Below, piece after piece: positions 17,954 through 25,957 of a stretch of DNA of 42,591 bases. The stretch spans positions 24,582 to 67,172 of the forward strand of contig CACYGB010000010.1 of assembly GCA_902773895.1 (NCBI GenBank). Direction: 5' to 3'. A model generated the notes under the pieces. That model was not told the origin of the DNA, ran no database searches, and saw nothing but the letters and a program-made list of their open reading frames with translations. The position numbers and the translations under genes are program-made. This DNA is from an uncultured Eubacteriales bacterium (GTDB lineage: Bacteria > Bacillota > Clostridia > Christensenellales > Aristaeellaceae). Each line of letters begins with the position of its first letter. The first letter of the stretch is position 1.

Positions 17954-20328
17954 GGCGCATCCTCCCCGTCCGGCGTTTCCTCCTGCTTCACGGGCAGCGG
18001 CTCGATGTTGACCAGTTCGTCGATCTCCACCGGCTTGATGGTGGGCGGCACTTCAATTTCCACCGGCATATCCGGCGCCTGGGGCATCACCACAGGCATG
18101 GGGTCCCCGGCCTGCAGTTCCACCACGTTCACGCCTTCCGGCGTGGGCTCCGGCACCGTCAGGCTTTCCTCTTCCGCCTCCACCGGATGGATCACCCGCT
18201 GCTTGGGCTCCTCCACGTCCGGGTATTCGATGCGCTCATGGAACACGCCCACCAGCACCGTGGTGGCCGCGGCGCAGATTTTGTCAATGTCCCGCAGCGT
18301 CAGGGGACAGTCGCTCAGTTGGCCGTCCTCCAGTTTCCCCCGCACCAGCTTCACGATGAAATCCTCGATGCCCTCGGTGGTGGGGTTTTTCATGGTGCGC
18401 ACGGCGGCCTCGATGGTGTCGCACAGCAGCACGATGGCGCCTTCCTTGGTGCGGGGCGGCCGGCCGTCGTAGCGGAAGGCGTCAATATCCACCGGATTGC
18501 CGTTGGCCTGCTGCAGCGCCTTGTGGTAAAAGTACATCACCGGCGTATCGCCGTGGTGCTCGCCAATGATGGTCTGCACCGCCTGGGGCAGCCGGTAGGC
18601 CTTGGCCAGGGCCACGCCGTCCCGGGTATGGGCGGTGATGATGGCGGCGGACACATGGGGATCGGTATGGTCATGGGCGTTAACGCCGCCCAGCTGGTTT
18701 TCCGTAAAATATGAGGGGCGCTTCAGCTTGCCGATGTCATGGTACAAGCCGCCCACGCGGGCCAAAAGCGGGTTGGCGCCCACCGCTTCCGCCGCGGCCT
18801 CCGACAGATTGGACACGATGGTGGAGTGGTGATAGGTGCCCGGCGCTTCCAGCAGCAGCCTGCGCAGCAGCGGCTGGTTGGGGTTGGACAGTTCCAGCAG
18901 CTTCATGGGCGTAGGCAGATTGAACACCATTTCCAGCAGCGGCTGCAGCCCGATGCACAGAAGCGTCGCCAGCACAGAGCCGCCGGCCTTCCACAGCCCG
19001 TTTTCGATAAAGCCGTGCAGGTCGCTGGCCGTCATCAGGCCCAGGGCCAGGATCACCAGGAAATCCACCGCCGCGCCGGTCAGGCCGCTGATCATCATCC
19101 ACGTGCGGCTGACCTTCACGTTGGCCATCAGCGCCGCCGCGGTGCCGGACAGCAGGCCGGAAATAATGAGCAGCACCATGGTTTCAGTATATTCCTGGCT
19201 GCTGCCGGCAGCCAGCGCGGCCACCAGCACCGTCAGCGCCGCGCTGCAGATCATGCCCGTGCGGCGGCCCAGCAGCGACGTCATCAGCAAGGGGCACAGA
19301 AGCAGCGGCGACAGGTACACGTTCACCAGCCTGGCCGCCATGCAAAGGCCCAGGGAAATCAGCAGCACCGTGAACATCAGGATCAGCATGGCGGTGTCGT
19401 CCAGCACGCTGTTTTCCCGGCGGCGCAGCATCAGCAGCATGCACCCCATCGTCAGGATCACCAGCAGCGCCGCGCCCAGATACATGGACAGGTCCACTTC
19501 GCCGCCGGAAAGCAGCCCCAGGGTGGACAGCATGGCCAGCTGGTTGGCGCTGATGCGCCCTTCGCCGCGCACCACGATGTTCTGCCCCTGCTTGTACACC
19601 ACCGGTTCCACCGCTTCCCGGGCCGCTTCCCGGGCTGCTTCCGTGGCCTCCTGGTCAATGACCATATTGGCCTGGATGCAGGCGGACAGCACCGCCGGCA
19701 CGATGTTCTGCCCCAGGGGCAGGGAGATGCGGAAATCCACGATCTGGCGGATGCTGGCGGCGGCGGCGGCCTCCTGGCCCTCTGTCACATAGCCCAGCAT
19801 GGCACTTTGCACCGCGGCATACACCAGGGAATAAGCGTCCTCCAATTCCTCCTGGGTGGAATGCAGCAGGCTGGTCAGCTGGTAATCCCGCAGTGACAGA
19901 AGCGTCAGCATATCCCGGGCGTACTGCATCTCTTCCTTGGTATACAGCCGGGTGGCCGATTGGTCCGGCAGCGTTTCGCCGTACTGGCGCACGGCCCGCA
20001 GCTGGGTAAACACCTGATCCAAATGGGAAAGCACCTGCTCCGTCACGCCTTCCTGATAGCGATAGGTGGGCGTGACCTGGGCGGCCGCTTCCTCGCGCTT
20101 TTGCTGGGTGCTGATTTCGTCCACCACGTCCTTGGTGGCGGCGATGGTGCTGGTGGGCACCATGCCCACCTGCAGGTTATAGCGCACCGGCACGATGGCC
20201 ACCACGAACATGGCCAGCAGCAGAGTGATGCCCAGCACCGAAATCAGCAGTCTGAGCGCCCCGGGGGAACGCAGGTAAGCCCCCGCGCTTTTGCGGCGCT
20301 TCGCGGGCTTTTTGCCTTCCATGCTCAT
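17950..20328 (-). CDS. pgpH: PgpH-type HD-domain c-di-AMP phosphodiesterase, membrane bound
   Basis: 792 residues. Cleaves cyclic-di-AMP in characterised relatives. Order: short basic cytoplasmic N terminus, helix (about 25-47), large extracytoplasmic 7TMR-HDED domain (to about 275), a block of six to seven membrane helices (about 280-475), then the HD domain with HHSTIVSNLSEAAAEAVGAN, YHDIGK, HDHTDPHVSAAII and GEHHG. After the HD domain there is an unusual proline- and acid-rich tail of about 85 residues (from VIHPVEAEEE to the end), absent from typical homologues. The start (20328, or ATG 20322 two codons on) follows AAAGGAGG and overlaps the phoH stop. Co-transcribed with phoH, ybeY::cdd and era. 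Confidence 0.95.
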   Translation of the reverse strand: MSMEGKKPAKRRKSAGAYLRSPGALRLLISVLGITLLLAMFVVAIVPVRYNLQVGMVPTSTIAATKDVVDEISTQQKREEAAAQVTPTYRYQEGVTEQVLSHLDQVFTQLRAVRQYGETLPDQSATRLYTKEEMQYARDMLTLLSLRDYQLTSLLHSTQEELEDAYSLVYAAVQSAMLGYVTEGQEAAAAASIRQIVDFRISLPLGQNIVPAVLSACIQANMVIDQEATEAAREAAREAVEPVVYKQGQNIVVRGEGRISANQLAMLSTLGLLSGGEVDLSMYLGAALLVILTMGCMLLMLRRRENSVLDDTAMLILMFTVLLISLGLCMAARLVNVYLSPLLLCPLLMTSLLGRRTGMICSAALTVLVAALAAGSSQEYTETMVLLIISGLLSGTAAALMANVKVSRTWMMISGLTGAAVDFLVILALGLMTASDLHGFIENGLWKAGGSVLATLLCIGLQPLLEMVFNLPTPMKLLELSNPNQPLLRRLLLEAPGTYHHSTIVSNLSEAAAEAVGANPLLARVGGLYHDIGKLKRPSYFTENQLGGVNAHDHTDPHVSAAIITAHTRDGVALAKAYRLPQAVQTIIGEHHGDTPVMYFYHKALQQANGNPVDIDAFRYDGRPPRTKEGAIVLLCDTIEAAVRTMKNPTTEGIEDFIVKLVRGKLEDGQLSDCPLTLRDIDKICAAATTVLVGVFHERIEYPDVEEPKQRVIHPVEAEEESLTVPEPTPEGVNVVELQAGDPMPVVMPQAPDMPVEIEVPPTIKPVEIDELVNIEPLPVKQEETPDGEDAP

Positions 20329-21278
20329 GCTTCCTCCTTTGCTTCATACGCTTCGTAGGCCCGCACGATTTTCTGCACCAGCTCGTGGCGCACCACGTCC
20401 TTGGCCGTCAGTTCCACAATATGCACGCCTTCCACGCCCCGCAGCACCTCGACGGCCTCCATCAGGCCGCTCTTTTTGCCTTTGGGCAGGTCGATCTGGC
20501 TCACGTCCCCGGTCACGATGCACCGGGAGCCGGCGCCCAGGCGGGTCAGGAACATTTTCATTTGCTCCGGCGTGGTGTTCTGCGCTTCATCCAGGATGAT
20601 GAACGCGTCGCTCAGCGTGCGTCCCCGCATGAAGGCCAGGGGCGCCACCTCCAGCGTGCCCCGCTCCAGCAGGCGCTGGTAGCTTTCCACGCCCATGATT
20701 TCGTACAGCGCGTCGTACAGGGGCCGCAGGTACGGGTCCACCTTCTGGGTCATATCGCCCGGCAGGAAGCCCAGTCTTTCCCCTGCTTCCACGGCGGGCC
20801 TGGTCAGCACGATGCGCTCCACTTCCTTGTTTTTCAGTGCCACCACCGCCAGCGCCATGGCCAGGTACGTTTTGCCCGTGCCGGCAGGGCCTACGGCCAG
20901 CGTCAGTTCCCCGTCCCGCACAGCGTTCACGTATTCCCGCTGGCCCAGGGTTTTGCACTGGATCCGGCGGCCCCGGTGGGTTATGGCCACCACGTCGCCC
21001 AGGATCTCCTGGATCTCCTCCAGCCGGCCTTCCCGGGCCAGGGCCACGGCGTAGCGGATGCGGCTGGCATCGATGATTTCCCCGTGGCGCAGCATGTCGA
21101 TCATTTTGCCGATCACCTGCTCCGCCAGGGCCACGTCCTCCGCCGCCCCGTCGATTTTCAGTTCCTGGCCGCGCAGGGTGATGGACACGTTCAATTCCTG
21201 CTCCAGCACGGCCATGTGCCGGTCGTTCATGCCAAATAAAGTCATATAGGATTCCATGTTTTCAAGTGATAACAGCAA
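20325..21278 (-). CDS. phoH: PhoH-like ATPase
   Basis: About 317 residues. PhoH-family P-loop ATPase, probably acting on RNA alongside YbeY. N-terminal KH-like segment (LEQELNVSITLRGQELKIDG), then Walker A GPAGTGKTYLA, TRPAVEAGERLGFLPGDM, Walker B AFIILDEAQN and TGDVSQIDLP. The start is uncertain: an AAGGAG lies directly against an ATG at 21290 (no spacing), whereas a TTG at 21278 is 12 bases from it and yields LLLSLENMESY, which matches how homologues begin; TTG is preferred here. The stop overlaps the pgpH start. It lies just after the yqfC/yqfD remnant, in the usual order. Confidence 0.92.
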   Translation of the reverse strand: MLLSLENMESYMTLFGMNDRHMAVLEQELNVSITLRGQELKIDGAAEDVALAEQVIGKMIDMLRHGEIIDASRIRYAVALAREGRLEEIQEILGDVVAITHRGRRIQCKTLGQREYVNAVRDGELTLAVGPAGTGKTYLAMALAVVALKNKEVERIVLTRPAVEAGERLGFLPGDMTQKVDPYLRPLYDALYEIMGVESYQRLLERGTLEVAPLAFMRGRTLSDAFIILDEAQNTTPEQMKMFLTRLGAGSRCIVTGDVSQIDLPKGKKSGLMEAVEVLRGVEGVHIVELTAKDVVRHELVQKIVRAYEAYEAKEEA

Positions 21279-21306
21279 GCCCCAGCGCATCTCCTTAAAC
21301 GGCGGA

Positions 21307-22043
21307 TCATCCGCCCGCGTTTTTCCGGCATCGTCCGATGGAAACCACTGTTTCCCCCGCGGCCTCCACCACGATAGTATCCCCTTCTATCATACGGAAA
21401 TTAATCCATTTGTCAACTGTTTCCGCATTTTTCAGCCGTTCATTCAGCAGGCCGCCTGCTCCGCCTCCCGCAGCACCTGGGATGCGTCCCGCCGCTCCGT
21501 TTCCACCCGCGCTTCCGCATAAACTTCCCTTTGCAGCATCACCGGGAACCACACCCCTGCCACCGGCACGCGCCGGCACTGATAATCCCAGGTCAGGTAA
21601 TCCGGCGTATCCTTTGCCGTCCAGGAAAAAAGGGCGTTTCCAGCACATCCCGTTTGGTTTCCCGGCCGGTGGGCTCCGTCCGCCACCCCGTCAGCGGCAG
21701 CCGTACCCGGGCCAGCGTCCACACCCGGGCCGCCGCTTCGCCCCGGGCCTTCACGGCCTTCCCCATTTCCTGTCCTTCGATCAGCACCTGCCCGGCCCGG
21801 ACAAATTCGCCGATGTGATCTTTCCGCGGATCAGCAGATCCCGCACGCCGAACCACGCGATAACCAGGTTTTCCCCCGTGACTGCACACAGGCCCGCGCT
21901 GGTTCTTACCCGGACGCACCGGGTTTCATAGGAAACAGGCCGGCGTGCTGTTCGATCAGCAGTTCCTCCCGGCCGGTCAGCACCAGCCTGGGCGTATCGG
22001 AGCGCGTTTCCGGCGGTGCCAGGGACAGCAGATGCATGTTCAT
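21307..22043 (-). pseudogene. Collapsed yqfC-yqfD sporulation locus
   Basis: Pieces of two sporulation genes in successive frames. From 22043 (or ATG 22037): LAPPETRSDTPRLVLTGREE then LLIEQHAGLF is the start of YqfC. One base is missing in a T run near 21933, after which YETRCVRVRTSAGLCAVTGE and LVIAWFGVRDLLIRGK finish YqfC. At about 21800-21810 it runs directly into the C-terminal part of YqfD (EFVRAGQVLIEG, VKARGEAAARVW), so the first two-thirds of yqfD is absent. YqfD then suffers two more one-base losses: in a T run at 21626-21631 (restoring ETPFFSWTAKDTPDYLTWDY) and near 21450 (restoring LLNERLKNAETVDKW), and ends IEGDTIVVEAAGETVVSIGR. YqfC and YqfD are mother-cell proteins of spore formation. 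Location directly before phoH is standard. Confidence 0.8.
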
Positions 22044-22054
22044 CACCTCGGCCC

Positions 22055-22069
22055 ATTGTATGCCGCCGC
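22055..22069 (-). promoter_or_regulatory. Possible sigma-E-type -10 element before yqfC
   Basis: The minus strand reads CATACAAT (22062-22055), a full match to the CATACAnT -10 of mother-cell sigma-E promoters; a GCATTTC 15 bases upstream is an imperfect -35. yqfCD is a sigma-E operon in Bacillus. The element lies very close to the start codon (11 bases), which weakens the call. Confidence 0.3.
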
Positions 22070-22084
22070 CGTCCCCGGAAATGC

Positions 22085-22115
22085 AAAACCCCGCGCAGCT
22101 TGGCGCTGAGCGGGG
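22085..22115 (-). terminator. Terminator of the HPr-like gene
   Basis: Minus strand: CCCCGC...GCGGGG stem with an inner CAGC/GCTG pairing, followed by TTTTG. It starts about 20 bases after the stop of the HPr-like gene and isolates it from the yqfC remnant. Confidence 0.75.
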
Positions 22116-22137
22116 CATGATCCTGCACAAGGACGGT

Positions 22138-22368
22138 TTATTTGATGGTGAACTGCTGGATATCGGCGATCAGGTCGTCACAGGTGTCGCTGTAAATATC
22201 CAAGGTGATGGGCTTGCTCAGGTCCAGGGAGAAAATGCCCAGGATGGACTTGGCATCCACCACGTGGCGGCCGGCCCGCAGGTCCACTTCATAGGGATAA
22301 CGATTGACGGTGTTCACGAAGGTTTTCACTTCTTCGGCAAAGTTCAGCTTGATCGGAACGGATTTCAT
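22138..22368 (-). CDS. HPr-family protein lacking the phosphorylated histidine (Crh-like)
   Basis: 76 residues. The ATG at 22368 has GAGGAGG 11 bases upstream; a GTG nearer the site is less likely. The fold signature is clear in VDAKSILGIFSL (HPr: KSIMGVMSLG), including the serine (Ser41) that corresponds to the HPr-kinase site Ser46. The N-terminal GxHARPA motif is replaced by LNFAEEVKTF, so there is no His15 equivalent and it cannot carry phosphate in the sugar PTS. Bacillus Crh has the same pattern (no His15, Ser46 kept) and acts only in catabolite control, so a regulatory role is the best inference. It is a single-gene unit with its own promoter and terminator. Confidence 0.85.
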   Translation of the reverse strand: MKSVPIKLNFAEEVKTFVNTVNRYPYEVDLRAGRHVVDAKSILGIFSLDLSKPITLDIYSDTCDDLIADIQQFTIK

Positions 22369-22400
22369 CGGGAAACGCACCTCCTCGTATTCATGGCTTG

Positions 22401-22429
22401 ATTATACCGTGAAAACAGCAAAATTGCAA
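22401..22429 (-). promoter_or_regulatory. Sigma-A promoter of the HPr-like gene
   Basis: Minus strand TTGCAA (22429-22424), 17-base spacer, TATAAT (22406-22401), 32 bases before the start codon. Confidence 0.8.
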
Positions 22430-22454
22430 GAGGAAATCAACCAAAAAACACAAA

Positions 22455-22487
22455 GAAAAAGGAAGGGCGCTTCCCCTTCCCTTTTTC
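22455..22487 (-). terminator. Terminator of gltX
   Basis: Directly after the gltX stop, the minus strand reads AAAAAGGGAAGGG, a GAAGCG loop and CCCTTCCTTTTT, then CTTTGTGTTTTTT: a strong A/T-flanked hairpin with a T-tract. Confidence 0.85.
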
Positions 22488-22488
22488 C

Positions 22489-23940
22489 TTACCTGCCCAG
22501 TTTTTCCAGGGCAACGCCGATGCGGCGCAGGGTTTCCTCCCTGCCCAGCAGGTACGCGATTTCAAACGCGCCGCCGGGGGTGGATTCCTGGCCGGAAATG
22601 GCGATGCGCATGGGCCAGAGCACCTGGCCGTTCTTTTTGCCCCACGTGGGGATCGCGACCATCACGGTGTCGTGGATGTTCTGCTCCGTCCACTCCCCGA
22701 TGCCCTCCAGCACCGGCAGCAGCAGGGGCAGCACTTCCCGGGCCACGCTTTCGTCGCTCTTTTGCTTTTTGTTGAAGAATATGGCGGTGTCGTAATCCGG
22801 CAATTCCGCCAGGAAGCGGATCTTTTCCGGAATACGGCTGAAGATGTCCGTGCGGCTCTGCATCAATTCGGCCAGGCGGCGGTAGTCGATATTTTTGCCG
22901 GCCAATTCCCGGTCAAACCAGGGCTTCGCCATTTCCAGGTATTTGTCCGCGTCCATCCGGGCCACGTACTGGCTGTTCATCCAGTCCAGCTTGGTCACGT
23001 CGAAAATGCCGGGGGAATTGTTCAGCCGGTGGATATCGAACGCGTCGATCAGCTCGTCCATGGTGAAGAATTCCTGATCGGTGCCGGGATTCCAGCCAAC
23101 CAGCGCCAGGTAGTTGATCAGCGCTTCGGTGAGGTAGCCCTTGCTGATGAAATCGCTGTAATAGGCGTCGCCGTCCCGCTTGCTCAATTTGTGCTGGGCG
23201 TCCCGCATCACGGTGGTCAGGTGGATATACTGGGGAATTTCCCAGCCGAAGGCGTTGTACAGCAGATTGTATTTCGGGGTGGAAGAAAGATACTCCATGC
23301 CCCGCATCACGTGGGTGATGCCCATCAGATGGTCGTCGATGACGTTGGCGAAGTTATAGGTGGGCATACCGTCCTGCTTGATCAATACCATATCGTCCAG
23401 GTCGCTGTTGGGGAAAGCGATATGGCCGAACACCACGTCGTCATAGCTGGATTCCCCTTCCGTGGGGCAGTTCAGCCGGATCACGTAGGGCACGCCGGCA
23501 TCCAGCTTCCGCTGGATTTCTTCCTGGGAAAGACGCAGGCAGTGCTTGTCATATTTGAACACCTCGCCCCGGGCTTCCGCGGCGGACCGCCGCTCATCCA
23601 GCTCCTCCTTGGTGCAGAAGCAGTAGTAAGCCGCGCCTTTCTTCACCAGTTCCTGGGCGTAAGGCAGGTACAGGCTTTTGCGCTCGCTTTGCACGTAGGG
23701 GCCGTAATCGCCGCCCACGTCGGGGCCTTCGTCCCAATTCATGCCGCAGGCCTTCAGCGTATCGTAAATCACTTCAGTGGCGCCTTCCACGAAACGCTCC
23801 TGGTCGGTATCCTCGATGCGCAGGATGAATTTGCCGCCCATTTTCTTAGCGAACAGATAGTTATACAGCGCCGTGCGCACGCCGCCCAGGTGCATGAACC
23901 CGGTGGGCGACGGCGCAAAGCGGGTGCGAACTTGCGTCAT
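22489..23940 (-). CDS. gltX: Glutamyl-tRNA synthetase
   Basis: Charges tRNA-Glu with glutamate. 483 residues from the ATG at 23940, which has AAAGGAGGAG upstream; the longer open frame before it is leader sequence. Class I signatures: FAPSPTGFMHLGG (HIGH motif as HLGG, residues 17-20), KFILRIEDTDQERF, and the KMSKS equivalent KLSKRDGDAYY. The C-terminal anticodon-binding half is complete. An intact glnS lies immediately upstream, so this enzyme is probably discriminating (tRNA-Glu only), by inference. Confidence 0.97.
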   Translation of the reverse strand: MTQVRTRFAPSPTGFMHLGGVRTALYNYLFAKKMGGKFILRIEDTDQERFVEGATEVIYDTLKACGMNWDEGPDVGGDYGPYVQSERKSLYLPYAQELVKKGAAYYCFCTKEELDERRSAAEARGEVFKYDKHCLRLSQEEIQRKLDAGVPYVIRLNCPTEGESSYDDVVFGHIAFPNSDLDDMVLIKQDGMPTYNFANVIDDHLMGITHVMRGMEYLSSTPKYNLLYNAFGWEIPQYIHLTTVMRDAQHKLSKRDGDAYYSDFISKGYLTEALINYLALVGWNPGTDQEFFTMDELIDAFDIHRLNNSPGIFDVTKLDWMNSQYVARMDADKYLEMAKPWFDRELAGKNIDYRRLAELMQSRTDIFSRIPEKIRFLAELPDYDTAIFFNKKQKSDESVAREVLPLLLPVLEGIGEWTEQNIHDTVMVAIPTWGKKNGQVLWPMRIAISGQESTPGGAFEIAYLLGREETLRRIGVALEKLGR

Positions 23941-23963
23941 AAAAGCTCCTCCTTTGAAATATT

Positions 23964-24007
23964 GCGGGGGAAACCGTTCTTTGAAGCCAAAGAACGGTTT
24001 CCCCCGC
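23964..24007. repeat. 20-bp perfect inverted repeat between glnS and gltX
   Basis: Two 20-base arms, GCGGGGGAAACCGTTCTTTG (23964-23983) and its exact complement (23988-24007), separated by AAGC. On the minus strand it is followed by AATATTT and, nine bases later, the gltX ribosome site. The stem is longer and more perfect than the other terminators in the window. It could terminate glnS, attenuate gltX, or be a dispersed palindromic element; no second copy was seen here. Confidence 0.75.
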
Positions 24008-24077
24008 ACCCCCTTCCAAGAAAGCTGCCTGGGAAAGGGAATGGATTCGTCCTTTGCTGCTTGCGTGTCCGTGCTGC

Positions 24078-25778
24078 TTATTTCTGGGGCTTGTAGCCGT
24101 CCTTCAGGCTGACCACGCGGTTGTACACGCTCTTTTCCGCCGTGGAATCCTTATCCTTGCAGAAATACCCCATCCGCAGGAACTGGAACACGTCGCCCAC
24201 GTTGGCGTTCACCAGCGTATGCTCGCACCAGCCGTTGGCCACGATCAGGGATTCCGGGTTCAGGAAGCGGCGGAACTGGTCAAAGTCCTTCTTTTCCTCG
24301 GGGGCTGCGCTGTCCCATTCCTCAGTCATGATCTGGTCGTACAGCCGGGCCTCGAACGCGGCGCAGTCCCGGGCGTTGACCCAGTGGATGGTGCCCTTCA
24401 CCTTGCGGTTGGCGCCTTCGCTGCCGGAGCGGGAGGTCAAATCGACCGTGCATTCCAGGTGGTCGATGCTGCCGTCCGCGGCGTGCACCACGTTTTCGCA
24501 TTTGATGATGTACGCGCCCTTCAGCCGCACCTCGCCCTCGGGCTTCAGGCGGAAGAATTTCTTGGGCGGATCTTCTTCAAAGTCTTCCTTCTCGATCCAG
24601 ATTTCCCGGCTGATGGTCACGTCCCTTTCGCCCATTTCGGGGTGATCGGGATGGTTTTCCATGGTCAGGGTGTCGTGCCAGTCCTCCGGCACGTTGGTCA
24701 GGATCACCTTCATGGGGTTCAGCACCGCCATCACCCGGGGCGCCGTTTCGCCCACGGCGGAGCGCACGCAGGCGTCCAGCATCTGCACGTCCACGGTGGA
24801 ATCGGCCTTGGCCAGGCCCACCTGATCCACGAAAGCGCGGATGGCGCTGCCGGGATAGCCGCGCCTGCGCATGGCGCACAGGGTAGGCATCCGGGGGTCG
24901 TCCCAGCCGGACACGAAGCCCTGCTCCACCAGGTAGCGCAGGTACCGCTTGCTCATCAGCGTGCGGGTGATGTTCAGCCGGGCGAACTCGATCTGCCGGG
25001 GGCCGAAATACCCCTTGCCGTCGCCCTTGCGGAACCCGGCCTTTTCCACGAACCAGTCGTACAGCGGCCGGTGGTCCTCAAACTCCAGGCTGCACAGGGA
25101 GTGGGTGATGCCCTCGAACGCGTCGGACAGCGGATGCGCGAAGTCGTACATGGGATAGATGCACCACTTCTTCCCCATCCGCCAGTGTTCCTTGTACAAA
25201 ATGCGGTACATGGCCGGGTCGCGCATGTTCATGTTGGGCGACGCCATGTCGATCTTGGCCCGCAGGATGTACTTGCCCTCGGGGAATTCGCCGTTTTTCA
25301 TGCGGCGGAACAGGGAAAGGTTTTCTTCCGCGGGGCGGTCGCGCCAGGGGCTGTTTTTGCCGGGCGTGGTCAGGGTGCCGCGGTATTCGCGCATTTCGTC
25401 GGCGGACAGTTCGTCCACGTACGCCAGGCCGCGGTTGATGAAATCCTCGGCGATGTCGTACAGCCGCTGGTAATAATCGCTGGCGTAGTACAGTCCGCCG
25501 TTCCAGTGGAAGCCCAGCCATTCGATGTCGCGCTGGATGCCTTCGGCGTACTCGTTGTCCTCCTTGGCGGGGTTGGTGTCGTCAAAGCGCAGGTTGCACA
25601 AACCGCCGTACTTTTCCGCGGTGCCGAAATCCGTCACCAGCGCCTTGCAGTGGCCGATGTGCAGATAGCCGTTGGGTTCGGGCGGAAAACGGGTGTGCAC
25701 CTGCTGGGCACGCCCCTCCGAAAGATCCTGGTCGATGGCGTCCCAGATAAAATTGCTGCGTGCGGCTTCGTTCTCCAT
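24078..25778 (-). CDS. glnS: Glutaminyl-tRNA synthetase
   Basis: Charges tRNA-Gln directly with glutamine. The ATG at 25778 follows GAAGGAGG and gives 566 residues, the usual size. HIGH motif as PPEPNGYLHIGH (His40-His43), NLRFDDTNP, the KMSKS-like LMSKRYL, and the C-terminal beta-barrel anticodon domain (VRLKGAYIIKCENV, LECTVDLTSRSG). Many Firmicutes lack GlnRS and instead use GatCAB transamidation, so its presence is informative about this lineage. Expressed from its own promoter. Confidence 0.97.
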   Translation of the reverse strand: MENEAARSNFIWDAIDQDLSEGRAQQVHTRFPPEPNGYLHIGHCKALVTDFGTAEKYGGLCNLRFDDTNPAKEDNEYAEGIQRDIEWLGFHWNGGLYYASDYYQRLYDIAEDFINRGLAYVDELSADEMREYRGTLTTPGKNSPWRDRPAEENLSLFRRMKNGEFPEGKYILRAKIDMASPNMNMRDPAMYRILYKEHWRMGKKWCIYPMYDFAHPLSDAFEGITHSLCSLEFEDHRPLYDWFVEKAGFRKGDGKGYFGPRQIEFARLNITRTLMSKRYLRYLVEQGFVSGWDDPRMPTLCAMRRRGYPGSAIRAFVDQVGLAKADSTVDVQMLDACVRSAVGETAPRVMAVLNPMKVILTNVPEDWHDTLTMENHPDHPEMGERDVTISREIWIEKEDFEEDPPKKFFRLKPEGEVRLKGAYIIKCENVVHAADGSIDHLECTVDLTSRSGSEGANRKVKGTIHWVNARDCAAFEARLYDQIMTEEWDSAAPEEKKDFDQFRRFLNPESLIVANGWCEHTLVNANVGDVFQFLRMGYFCKDKDSTAEKSVYNRVVSLKDGYKPQK

Positions 25779-25836
25779 AGCCCATCCTCCTTCAAAAATC
25801 CATACGGGAATATGCGCCCTTGCAGGCGCTTGCAAC

Positions 25837-25865
25837 ATTATAGCCGGATTTGGGGAAAAATACAA
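25837..25865 (-). promoter_or_regulatory. Sigma-A promoter of glnS
   Basis: Minus strand TTGTAT (25865-25860), 17-base spacer, TATAAT (25842-25837), about 58 bases before the glnS start. Confidence 0.75.
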
Positions 25866-25883
25866 GAAAAAAATCCGCTTTCG

Positions 25884-25912
25884 TTGCCTGCCGGCGCATT
25901 TTATGGTATATT
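25884..25912 (+). promoter_or_regulatory. Promoter of the first propeller-repeat protein
   Basis: TTGCCT (25884-25889), 17-base spacer and TATATT (25907-25912) preceded by TGG (extended -10), 45 bases before the start codon. It is nearly back-to-back with the glnS promoter. Confidence 0.7.
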
Positions 25913-25957
25913 GGAAAGGAACCCGATATTTTCATAGGATGAAGGAGGTTTTTCTCC

